Shown: positions 32,930 through 43,981 of the stretch, piece after piece
Numbering within the stretch: position 1 is the stretch's first letter
Layout of the letters: every line of letters begins with the position of its first letter
From: Nymphaea colorata
Lineage: Eukaryota; Streptophyta; Magnoliopsida; Nymphaeales; Nymphaeaceae
Assembly (NCBI RefSeq): GCF_008831285.2
Contig: NC_045143.1
Coordinates: forward strand, 25,815,662 to 25,879,661
Direction: 5' to 3'
Length of the DNA stretch: 64,000 nt
The notes under the pieces: generated by a model
Seen by the model: the letters and a program-made list of their open reading frames with translations, nothing else
Told to the model about the DNA's origin: nothing
Databases searched by the model: none
Made by a program: the position numbers and the translations under genes

Positions 32930-33844
32930 GTTAGAGCGGCAGAATGCAGCATTTTCAAAGATCAGAAAGCAGAATCCTGCGAACTACATAAGGAGTCAAG
33001 AAGAGCAATCTTGCTCTCTGTCTGTCTCCCTCTTGGGTAACACATCTATTTTTATTCTTCTTTAGTCCATGTCTTAATTGATGAAGCTTTTTCAAGAATT
33101 CGTGTGGCATCTATGGATTTTCCTTGTATATTTATGAACACAGGAAAATTGGTCTCATTTCATACCCTCTTGTTGGGTTTTCCTAGGGTAAAAAGGCATG
33201 TCCTGGAGAGTTCCATTTGTTTGTTAGGAAATGGAATTAATTCCTGTTGCAACTTGAAGAATTAAGAGTTTTCAGTGGAAAGATAAGCTACTTAAATGTG
33301 TTTGTCAAGTGTAGTTTCCTGAAAGACGATTTCAGTTTTGATATTTAATTATTTCTTTTTTGTATAAAAAGTTTGTCCATTGTACAGCTGTACCAAGCAC
33401 TTGAATATTGAGCTGCAACCATGGGAAGATTATATTTTATGGTTATGGTATATTAAAAGTAAAAAATACTTAGTCATCAGTGTTTAACCACCGATAATGT
33501 TCTCATGTGAAACTGATTTATTAGCAAGTAGCTTATGATGCAGACTGTTTACATGTGGTTGTTTACTGTTTAAGCGATTGTGCTTTTAACGGCCAAAGAC
33601 TAAAATATCACCTCTTCTTTTCTTTTGACTTTCTCTCTCACTTTTCTCTTGGAAAAATCAAATGGTCACGTGCCTACCAATTTATCTCTTTCTAAATCAG
33701 CCTTTTTTTCATTTTTCCCAAGGTATCAGGCTATTTTCCATTTTTTTAATGGCCAAAGACTAAAACATCACCTTTTTCTCTCTTTGAATTTCTCTCAAAC
33801 TTTTATCCTGGAAAAATCAAATGGTCAAGTACGTACCATTTTCA

Positions 33845-33898
<54 letters not shown>

Positions 33899-36060
33899 AT
33901 ATGGAAAAAGCAGAGAGGAAAAAAGAGAATGAATCTCGAGTTCTTTTAATATGAAAATTTGATTGTATTCATCTTTCATCTCAGCATCCTCCTTTCTATA
34001 TCAAAATTAAACAAAGAGAGAAAAAGGATGGTATACCAATAAGAATGACTTATGAGAATCAGTGGAAGAGCGGCCAGCTCATGGTTTTAATTCATTTGGT
34101 TTTTTGTCTAAAAGCAGCCACATAGATGTGTTTCAGATGTTTTAAGAAAATGTTGAGTGTTTAGTTGTATAAATTAATTTATAACTTGAGAAGGCTACAT
34201 ATTTTTTATTCTTATAAATGTTGATCTATTGCATTGGACGTTGGTGATTTTTTATCTTGTAAAATTGGAAATTCCAGACTTCGAGTGCTTATTTTACTCA
34301 CTAAATAAATGGCCATAATTTTGCGATATAGAAGAGTTTTGACAAAATATAACGATCAAATTTTTAAAATAAAGCAAATACCTGTTAAGCAGTTGGTGGG
34401 AAAGAGAAGGGTTTTATTAAGAAATTGAAAATGTGAAGGCACTTTTCAAAATTACAGCAAGTTAACAAGGACGACGTGAAAATTTTCTATAATAACCCTG
34501 CCAAATGCTAAGGTTCTCTCAAAAATTTCCTGCCAAAAGCAAGAAGCCGGGAAGAGAGAGAGCATCAGAGCACTGACACGTAGACCTGGGTGGCGGGCCA
34601 AGCCACCCCAGGGTACCCAGAACCCAGGCCAGCTGACACAAGTGGCCTTGCCGATTAGTAATTTTTTTTGTCGGTCTTGTTTTTAAAATTATTTTGAGAG
34701 CCTGAGATTGATTGAAACTTAGGTACTGATCGTATTTGATGTGTATGAATTTAGTTCTTTCTTGCTCTTCCTTTTGGTGTCCTTCATTCTCAATCGACTG
34801 ATTTAGTTGATAAGCCTAGTAGTTGTTTCTTGCTTGATCTTTTTTCAAGAAACTCTGTTGAAGAATGTTTGGAATTTCTAGGTCCGTTGGGCTTCAGGTG
34901 ACTGGATTTGTGGAAACCATTCAGTATGCCCATGGATTGGATGTATTCATGATTGTTTTGTTCCTTCTCGTTCTAATTTGTTGGACATGAAAAAATTTTT
35001 CCAACTTCGTCTGTTTTGGTGTGTAACTCTGGGATTTCTGGTTGGATTTTTAGTTTCGGTGATAGAGTTGCTGGAAGATCGTTTAGTGTGTGATTCATTG
35101 GAATTTTCAAATTCTCCTTTGGATTCACACTCTTGAATTCATTGATGTTGTCTGTTTTTGTTATAGCTTTGTGAGTTGTTTGTGCCATCTTCTGTGGATT
35201 GATCACTCAATCTCTAGTTCAATATGTTTGTTCAGGAGAGGACCGTTTGTCCTTGATAACGTCATGTCTTGTGATCTGTTCCTTTGACCATTTTGTTTGA
35301 CAATCTTCTTAGGGCTGGCAGTGAATATCTGCAACTTTCTGCTCTCTCTCTCTCTCTGAAATTTCTCCCAGCTCACCTTGGTGATTATTTAGTGCCTTAT
35401 CTCACTTTACAAATAACTTAGTGGGCAAGAATGTGACAATTCCAAAATGGCAAGAAAGCAACATTTTAGATAGATGAAGGCAGAAACCCGGGAAATGCTT
35501 AAGGAGTCAAGAAGAGCAATCTTGCTCTCCATCTTACTGAATGTAAGCCTTCTCTATGTTTATTTTCCTTTAGTTCTTGTCATAATTGAAGTTTTTCAAT
35601 AATTTGTATGGCATCTGTGGGTTTTCCTTGGCATTTTATGAACTTTGTAAAATTTGTCTAATTGCTAACCCTCTTTTTGGTTTTCCTTAGGGTAAAAAAG
35701 GGTGTTTCAGACATTTATTTGTTATGAAATAGAATTAATTCTCGTTGAGACTTGAAGAATTAGGATTTGTCAGTGGATAGGTAAGCTACTTAAATGTATT
35801 TGCTGAAATGCTGGTTCTGATTTCAGTTTTGATATTTGAGTTATTACTTTACTATCAAACGTTTTTCAATCGTACAACTGTGGCAAATAATTGAATATTG
35901 AGCTGCAGTCATGGGTAAACTGTCCTTTATAGTTATGGTATGTTAAATGCAAATACTTGGTCACCAGTGTTTAAACAAACACAATGTGCTCATGTGGCAA
36001 CTGATTTATTTTCTAATAGCTTATGATGCGGACACTTTGTTTTTGTTGTCATCATTTTCA
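32930..36060 (+). repeat. Degenerate direct repeat pair (about 650 bp each)
   Basis: Positions about 32,930-33,590 and 35,440-36,060 share AAGGAGTCAAGAAGAGCAAT with the following CTTGCTCTC, then ATTGATGAAG/ATTGAAGTTTTT..GGCATCTATGG-type sequence, and a GCTACTTAAATG stretch. They continue to a shared block with GTTTAAC/AAACAAACACAATG. The copies are diverged by substitutions and indels, so the duplication is old. The pair is about 2.5 kb apart. Confidence 0.6.
33591..33895 (+). repeat. 160-bp local duplication with (CT)n/(TA)n tail
   Basis: GGCCAAAGACTAAAA followed by TCACCT, and GGAAAAATCAAATGGTCA, occur at 33,591-33,670 and again at 33,751-33,828. The second copy leads into a (CT)n then (AT)n microsatellite at 33,842-33,893. 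Confidence 0.7.
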
Positions 36061-36479
36061 ACGAATGTGTGAGCAATACCATTTTATGATGGCATTGCAA
36101 GTGGGTGTTTACTGTTTTGGCAAAATATAACTATAATGTTTTTTCAACTGTTATGCACATAATCGATTTTTGGTCCTACCATGACTCACATCGGTCAGGA
36201 CCATCTAATATCACAATAGGCCCAGTTCTCTTTGTAGTTGAAAGGTTAACTTCTATCTTGACATGGTTGATCCCTCCCTGCACTTGTTGAGCATGCGAAA
36301 ACCATTTTGAATTCTAATGAGATTGTTACTTTCTTGTTTCTATTATGAAATCAAGATCACAATTTTTACCACATCTACGTCTTGATACAACGTCCCAACA
36401 ACCAAATAGACACACCCTTTGCCTGACCAAAGAAAAAACCATTGTTCAAGGCATCTTATGAGGGTTTTTCTTTTCACAT

Positions 36480-36818
36480 ATGAGGGATTCTGGTCACTTC
36501 ACATTCACAACATCAGTTCCCACTTACTCCCCTGCCTTTCCTAGCCGCTCTTCTTCTCGGACCTCTCCTCCCCGCCCCATCTGGTGGCACCATGACCAGC
36601 TGCTCCTCCCATCAGCCGGAGTCGTACTTGCTCTACTGATCGACCATGCGTTGAGTTGGAACGACCAAGTTCGCCATCGACAAGACGACTTCCCGGTCTT
36701 TGATCAGCTTGGTATTTTAGTGGTGGTTATTTGCATCCCAACCTTCGCTCTTAACACTTTCTTGTTAAACAAAAGGCCTCTTTGGTTCTTGGTCCATATT
36801 TATCAGCTTATCAAGTAA
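36480..36818 (+). other. Unrecognised open frame (112 codons)
   Basis: The N-terminal half is rich in Ser and Pro and the C-terminal half is hydrophobic (GILVVVICIPTFALNTFLL, a possible membrane segment). No family is recognised, there is no copy elsewhere in the window, and no splice or promoter signals support it. It may be chance. Confidence 0.2.
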
Positions 36819-37224
36819 TATTACTAACCCAAATCATGAGCTTTTCTTGGAGAGAATCCACTTAATTTCAGTCCATCGCATTTCAAACACTGTTTCACAA
36901 GTGTTAATCCAAAAACTATTTTGTTGGCCGGTCAACTTAAGGGCCAATTAAAATACTTTGCCAAAAAATGGTACCGAATTGGTCAATCTCCATGAGAATT
37001 GAAAAGGAATGAATATTAAGAGTAATTGGAAAATGATAATATAAAACAAGAATTGCACTATTTAGAATGAAGTAATTTTCATCTCAGATGTATACATATA
37101 TTTTTTCTATTTTGTAATTTTTTTAGTTAAGACAGGTGTGTTCCTCCTAGATCATAATCATTAATTTTGGTCTTCTTATTTTAATCATGCTTAGTACTAA
37201 ATGTAGCATCAAAATGACAAAAGT

Positions 37225-37345
37225 GGGGCTTGGCCCGGCCCAGTCAAATTTTAATCAAAAAAATATATAAGAAAAATATTATATATATGCATTTATTTAT
37301 TTAAAATTAATTAAAAATTGTCGAGCCTGGCCAAGCCGGGTGCCC
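37225..37345. repeat. GC-rich inverted repeat flanking AT-rich core
   Basis: GGGCTTGGCCCGGC at the left (37,225-37,239) and GCCTGGCCAAGCC at the right (37,325-37,337) are imperfect inverted copies around an AT-rich centre of about 85 bases. This could be a small MITE-like remnant or part of an old repeat. Confidence 0.4.
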
Positions 37346-38358
37346 ATTTTTATCTAGACATAATGTGTGTGCCATTATTGCATTTTACTTCTTGATTTTG
37401 TTACATTACCTGGCGGTTGATTTCTAGAATAAGTCTATGTTGTTATCCCCGCCTGTTTGTTATCACATCGAGATTGGGTGTTCTTGAAGTCGACACTGTG
37501 TGCCTGTGTCAAAACAACAATTTGATCAAGACAGTATGTTACTATGTTCTTGCTTTTCAGTACCGTAAGGAAAGCTTGAATTTTGGATGACAAAGCTTGC
37601 TTCGATTTGCTTTTGGTGATTTTAAGATACTTCCTATTGAAAAGTGAGCATATTTTTATTGAAAAAAATGTGATAACCTTGTACTTTAATACAAAAATAT
37701 GTTGTTATAGCCGCAAAATCATCTGCAAATATGATTGAACACATCAGTAGACTTCATATATACGTCATTGGACCAATCTGTAACGTGTCCGAACCCGGGA
37801 GGGCAGCGTTCTGTGTCCCAACCACGGAATTGGAACGAACTCCGTGTTCGAACCACGGTTGATCTATTTCACTTATTATCAGTGCTTCCATGGCATTCTC
37901 TTATTGTTTCAGCTCCACCTCGATCGTCCGATTCAAGTGCTGCAAACTCTCTGCTGAATACCACATGATGTAAGAGTGGTTAATAGAGGTGGAAAATTTA
38001 TGAGGATCTATCCCTACTCACCTTTGGTATTCTGAGTTCGTGCTCATCGACCGTGGTCGTTGGCTGAGGAGGTCATTCGTCTTCATTCTTCTCTTTGTCA
38101 ACTATGGCAGGAACCAGTATAAGTCTTATATATTTATTTTTATGCTTGAGCACGTGCATTTAAGGGTAGTATTACTTCAAAACTCCAACAATTGGTATAA
38201 AGACATGTTCTACACTCCTGTGCATCATGTACTGTCTGTTTGTTATTGAGAGAGAGGACGGCAGATTGTCACTGGCCATTTCAAAACTCTCTCGCTCTCG
38301 CGCTCTTTCACACTATCTGTCTCTGCATTCCCTCTCTCTCTTGTAACTCTTTAGTATT

Positions 38359-38868
38359 TTAAAAATAAAATAAGAAGGGGTTGCTAGCGAGGGGCTCTGT
38401 CTCCTCCGCCAGCAAACCCCTCTTCAGGTATACGAGAAAGAGACATAGATGGAAGGCCGTTGGGCCCTCCTCGAAGCAAATCAATGGAGTGTGGAAGCCC
38501 TTCTCTCTATCACTGATGGAAACCACCCACGAAAAAGGAGGGCATGGGCCACCAAGTGGCAGGCCGGCATTTTTCTTTTTCCATCGATAGCAGTGCCTCC
38601 TTCTGGACAAGAGGGAGAGAAGCAGATGAGGAACACATACCCAGGCAGCCTCGCGTCTCTTGCCTTGCGCAGCACAAGCACAACAGACCCCGTCAGGGGC
38701 CTTGTCCGTTGTGAAAAAGATGACAAAATGGGGAGGGCCCTTCCTATCATAATGGAGAAGGGGAGGGCTTTTGCCCACCCTTCCGACAGTGTAGGGGGAG
38801 TAAAGTGTATTGTTATGTCGTGGTTTATCACCAAAGTGAGGCCGCAATGGCCTCTCACACTTTCTTAG
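38359..38868. other. GC-richer island with long open frames on both strands
   Basis: The minus frame (38,847-38,359) is 162 codons and the plus frame (38,449-38,868) is 139 codons, in a region clearly richer in GC than its flanks. Neither shows a family I know. Open frames on both strands over the same bases suggest composition or an old transposon fragment more than a gene. Confidence 0.25.
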
Positions 38869-39079
38869 GAAAAAAATATAAAGGGCCTTATTATTAGATT
38901 TGTTATTTCAATGTATTGATCAAGCATGAATGGTCACGTATATCTTTTGTCACTTGCATTGCCTAATTCTATTATTTTTTATAGCTCAAGTAATATTCTC
39001 ATTTTTGATGGATCTAATTCTACCATTGGGAAGAAAGTGTACTGTTGACATTCGGATATATGGATCTATACCTAACACT

Positions 39080-39720
39080 TCATGTAAATGAGTCTGCCCT
39101 TTTAACTAATAAAAAGACAACATATGAGAAAGCAATCTTTGAAAAGTGTGACCGATCTAATCGCTTTCGCTTGCTGGTTCTGTAGTCTAGAGTTGCTAAC
39201 TCCTTTGGTCCTCTTAGTCCACTTGATTCTATCATTTCCACCTGCTGAATAAGGTTCTTTCAACATCTCTTACAACATGCATAATGATGGATAGACATTC
39301 AATGATTTGATGTCCAAGTGTGTTGAGGAAGAAGAGAGATTGAAGATTTAGAATGTGCATAGTGCACATGTGGCTTCTTTCATAAAAGTCAACATAAAAT
39401 CGGACCAAAGAAGAATGTCATAAAGAAAAGGCTAAAAGGTCCGCTACATGAACATCTAACCAATCTATCATGCCTCAAAAAGGTGTCTCTTCTATGAAGT
39501 GCTTCTTCNNNNNNNNNNNNNNNNNNNNNNNNNNNNNNNNNNNNNNNNNNNNNNNNNNNNNNNNNNNNNNNNNNNNNNNNNNNNNNNNNNNNNNNNNNNN
39601 NNNNNNNNAAAATTTGAAGAAACAAAGAAAGTCATTTCATCCTACAACTTAGTGAAAGAGAAAGTACTCACATGTTGTCACCATGACCTTGTTTAGTGGC
39701 ATGAATTTTCCACTCAAACC
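39080..39720 (+). pseudogene. Copia gag remnant interrupted by the assembly gap
   Basis: Near 39,260-39,340 the frame reads FNISYN, then LMSKCVEEEERLKI. This is the plant copia gag pattern S-Y-N-x(6-9)-L-I-S-x-C-V-x-E-E-E-R-L, followed by S-A-H-x-A-S. A Lys-rich stretch and CFF just before the gap fit the approach to the zinc knuckle, which would lie inside the N run. An in-frame stop near 39,350 shows decay. Confidence 0.5.
39509..39608. other. Assembly gap (100 N)
   Basis: A run of exactly 100 N, so the true length is unknown. Open frames that cross it are meaningless. Confidence 0.99.
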
Positions 39721-42700
39721 GACGTTGGTAGACAATACCTTTTCTGTACTTATTCACTAAGGAAAAATTCATGCTTTAACTGCAATTGAAAATACCTGTG
39801 ATATTCCTCGGATTATTCACAAGCAATATTCAAGATCTCATTTTGCAACCTTAGCCGGGGTTTATATAGGTGAATCCATAGATTGTCACCATTGAGTACA
39901 AACAAAAAATAATAAAATAATGCTTCGAATTTAAAGTTTATTTAGTCACTTTTTCTTTTCTGAATTTTAGTTTCTTTCAAATAATAAAATAATGCTGTTG
40001 TCATTAATTGGCTCATTAATAGTTATATAGCACTCCACATGTATGGATTTTTGGAAGGACTTAAGAATAGTTTCATAAAAAGTTTTTGCCAACACTTTAC
40101 AAGTTTAGGTGGGTCATTATCAAACAATTAGTAGTGTATATCTCGCCTACATCTGAGCTTATACAACAAGCAAAAAAAAGGTATACCACTTAATATGTGC
40201 AGATCAATCCCAATGGACGTTACAAAATTTATGCTAGTTGATTTATAACAACATAACTATGATTTTCAAACATGTTATAGACTATTTGGAACATACCCTC
40301 TATGGCAGTGGTAAATGGGCAACAAAACTGTTACAAGACAAGATCAAATAGGCCCTCTTCAGCTGCACCAAGGCTTTCATCCGAATTTGCTGCTATGCTC
40401 TCATAAAAGAGGGTGGCTTTTCAGTTTTTGTAGTCCTGTTTCAATGCCTCATTTGATATTTATGTTAATTCCTTTTCCAACGCAAAAATAGTAATTTCTT
40501 TCTCATGACAAATTTGACCAGGCATCAGCAAAATTAGGCCATAAGTCCTAACTGCAAATGCAAGATAATCAGAATTGTACAAAAGATCTAAGTAATATTT
40601 GGAGCTGGGAGAAGATAGGAGAATAAAACCTAAAGAAACATACAATTTGAAGTAAATACTAAGAAGTACAATAGGCAGGCCCAAATATAATTAAATAGAT
40701 AAAAGTATTTACCAACCAACTTGGGAATAGGTGACCATTGGCATTGAAGGCCCAAGCTTGAGCATCTTAATAGCAAAAATACAAGGAAATAACATTTGAA
40801 AGGAAATAACTCCAGATTTTCATATTATGTAAATGTTATGGATGATCAAGTAAGCATAATCCCATGAATTAAATAAAATGGTGATCCAGTTTATACATGT
40901 TTTTTATATTTTTTCTTCCTCTTTCATTCAAGATCATTATATGAATCTTTGAAGTCCCAGTGAAAAATCTTATTTTATTTATATATCCATGAAGCAGCCG
41001 TAATGAAATATGATATGGAAACTCAAGAAATGAGATAGAAAAGTCAATTTCTTCTTTTTAACTTATCAGACAGGAAATGCAAAAGGGAGTAAAACATATG
41101 GGAAAAAGTGTTGTCTGAGTGCGGGTGAAAATGTAGCATTTCAAAAAAGACAAAAAAAGTCTCCACATGCATGCAAGGAGATATTAGTATATACAGCTTT
41201 TCATTTGGCCCACATCAGGTCTCTCAAAAAGACTAAGTAGTGATGCTTTTTTATCCAAACAAAGCCTGTAAGTTTGTGTTTCCTCGTACTTAATCATAAG
41301 AAAACATGCATTAGATTAGAAATATCTGAGTTTCTACAATCAGGTTTTCACTTTTCATCGAATCTAACCAGTTTCAATTTTCAACTCTTAATGAAACACA
41401 TAAAAGTTTCACTGTAACTAATCTACAACAGTGTCCCACTAAACAGAACATGATAAAAATATCTACTAATTAAATTGAATAAAAAACATTTGCCGACACA
41501 ATTTCTCCCGGTACGTAAAGTGGGGCTTAATCAAAGAGGAACAAAGGCATTTGCCATCTAGGTGTCTAATCCTGCACACACACATATCGATGAGCTGTCT
41601 CAAGAAAAGAACAGATCAACATAAAGTATCAGTATCAGTTTCATAATAGATATCATATGGGATGCATCTTAGCAACTAGGGATGAAGAATTAGAAACAAC
41701 AATGCTGAATAGGCTTTTTAATACTTGTAAATACTGGAAGAGTAAACAAATGATCGTAAACCAAGCAACTTGAGTGAATAAATATCAACTTCAAAAAAAT
41801 TATTTGTCAAATCATTCATATTCATCTGATTGAGTTCCTTTTTCTTCAGGCAGTTCCATTTCTCTGGAAAATTTAGAATTCTTTCATAATTTCAGCAACT
41901 AATCTGTACTAACAGAAAAAAAAAAAGCCAGTGATTATTTGTTTGCAGAATGTAATGCAGACATCTATGTTAAACTTTCAAGTGGCACCTAAATGAAATA
42001 GGCATGTGAAAGCTATGCATGAAAATGGTTAGATAAAATAGCTCTGCTAATGTATTTTTTTCTTAAAAGAACACTCATTTAAAAAGTTCAACCCATCAAC
42101 CATGACAAGAAAATCTAGATCATGAAACACATTCTTCAAATGCTTTGAGGAAATTCAGAAATCACAAGTCTTTCTCTTTATTTGCAGATATTCAGATATA
42201 TATATTTCCATTCTCTCACACCCATATCTGAGGTTGCACTTTTTCTGCTATGCATTTTCCTGCTATACCTGCCTAGGCAAACATGACAATGACAAATGGT
42301 ACTCAAAATGTCAATCAATAAAAACTCCATTGAGATGAGCTACCAAAAATATAGAGCAGTTGGGAAAATTTTGTCTATTCACGAATATCTATTAATTAGG
42401 TAATTCTTTCTAAAACAATGAAGAGAGAAAACATCATTTGGAAAAGAAATTGAAAAAAAAAAGCCAATGCACAAACAAATATTACAAAGTGGACATTTCA
42501 AAACCCTAAAAGATTAAAGAAAATGAATAAAAAAAAGCCTTCAGAAAATGGTGTAGATTATATAAGCAAAAAACTAGTTTTTCAAAAAACTGAAGCACAT
42601 GAGAGAAGCATGATTCCTTGAATTAGAATATCAAAGTTCAGAAATCACAAATTCCTGAACATCAGTTTCCCATTTGCATAGTTAAAGTTTCAGCGCAGAT

Positions 42701-43083
42701 AATGGCCTAGTGAATGAGCTAGTGGGCGCCCAAGCCTTTTTTTCTTTCATTGGCTTTTTCTCATGCTATAAACACTAAAACAAAACATTCACATTAACTT
42801 ATTATCATGAAACTTCATTTAAAGATAAATATCTAACTCAATTCAACATTAGCCTGTCTTGTTAAACTAGTTAGAATATTTTTCCTATTTTTGATGCTTT
42901 TTCTGTAGAGAATTTCATCAGAATCATTTTCTTTACTGATAGTTCTTCTTTGAACCTCTTTTGAAAATTTTATCTCCATTGCGTTAACTGTTTTTCGTTT
43001 TTTCTTCTTTTCTTTTAATCACTTAGGAAGCAGTAACCAATATTCTGCCACGTTCTGTTGATAACTCTCTTTTGATCTTGTAG
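39721..43083. other. Unit 2 spacer, part 2, AT-rich without gene
   Basis: The sequence is A-rich on the plus strand with only very short open frames. I see no protein motifs, LTR ends or tandem repeats. It may be upstream or intron DNA of the VAL-like pseudogene that begins at its right end. Confidence 0.5.
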
Positions 43084-43574
43084 TTCTGCGTATGATGAGT
43101 TAAGGTTTTGTGAAGATTTTAATTTTGATGCTACTGGTGGAGGAACTGTGAGACGTGTGGAAAGGTTAGAAATTGGGATGTAAGACCAACTCTAGGTGCC
43201 CTGTGTTAAAAATATGAAAATGCTCTGATCTACTTCTCGTGCATCAAAGTGGAGCAAGTTGAAGAACCTACAAATGGAACTGGCTACACTTTTTTGATGA
43301 ATTGCACTAATATCTGTTGTGATGCTTGAGAACACAAGCATCATCTTGTATTCTCTTATTTAGAATGCAGTTAGATACATGCAGGTTCCATTATGTCAAA
43401 AACTGTAGCCCTAAGTTGTTTTTGGAATTACTTAAAAAATTTCTTTCCTTAACAAAATGTTTTTTATCCCAGCGTTTACATTGTGGGTGCATCGTTTAAG
43501 CTCAGACATTCTTGCTCCTGGATATTGGTGGAATAGAGTGCATTTCTTGTGCCAAGACAAGTTCGCTTAATGCA
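43084..43574 (+). pseudogene. VAL/HSI2-type N-terminal zinc-finger exons
   Basis: Exon one (43,084-43,164, after CTTGTAG, before GTTAG) reads SAYDELRFCEDFNFDATG. After a one-base loss it continues WRNCETCGK. Exon two (43,473-43,574, after ATCCCAG, before GTAAGC) reads RLHCGCIV, a TAA stop at 43,497-43,499, then AQTFLLLDIGGIECISCAKT. Together they form the Cys-rich N-terminal domain of VAL repressors (C-G-S-A-Y... RFC... GW..C..CGKR-LHCGCI...LLD-GG-I-E-C). The splice borders are good but the frameshift and stop make it a pseudogene. The gypsy element inserted about 400 bases downstream separates it from the B3 exons at 55,800-56,543. Unit 1 lost this part. Confidence 0.85.
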
Positions 43575-43976
43575 GTAAGCCTTTTAATTGTTGGAAAACA
43601 GAAGTCTCATATATATATTTTGATGTTACATGATTGCAGCACATTTGTGGCTTTGGGCTGTATGGTTGACTGCTGACTCCACAACTGCCACATGGACGCA
43701 GCAATGAGCTTTCATCGGATTTTACGATCATTGGTTGGAAGCCAGAGAAGATTTATGTCCAAGACATCCTGGGAAGAATGATCTGATTTTTTTGGAAAGA
43801 AATTCACCTCTAGAAAATGCATGTCCTCTATAAGCTATTGCTAGTTGGTTTTTGTGATATACTGAAAGATTTTCTTATGGATTGCATGGATTGTACAAAA
43901 AATTTTCCCCATTCTTTTCGATGCTTTACTTATTATTTGTTTCTGTTCTATCATTTTTCATCAATTTGCTTGCTGG

Positions 43977-43981
43977 GCATC
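43977..43981. repeat. Target-site 5-mer GCATC of gypsy element B
   Basis: GCATC directly precedes the outer LTR terminus at 43,982. The same 5-mer follows the outer terminus of copy A at 20,230-20,234. The right end of B itself is deleted, so its own partner cannot be read. Confidence 0.6.

Larger units (their letters stand above)
32893..39079. other. Unit 2 spacer, part 1, no convincing gene
   Basis: The stretch is AT-rich and has no counterpart in unit 1, where it was deleted. It holds a degenerate direct repeat (about 32,930-33,590 and 35,440-36,060), a local 160-bp duplication with (CT)n/(AT)n runs (33,591-33,895), and a GC-rich inverted repeat (37,225-37,345). Two orphan open-frame blocks lie at 36,480-36,818 and 38,359-38,868. 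I recognise no protein family. Confidence 0.45.

Noticed and set aside
37785-37870. GTTCGAAC-type motif resembling a tRNA T-arm or SINE B box
   Set aside because: No A box at a suitable distance, no cloverleaf and no poly-A or target duplication could be seen.
39389-39696. Open frames running through the N gap
   Set aside because: The length and content of the gap are unknown, so these frames are meaningless.
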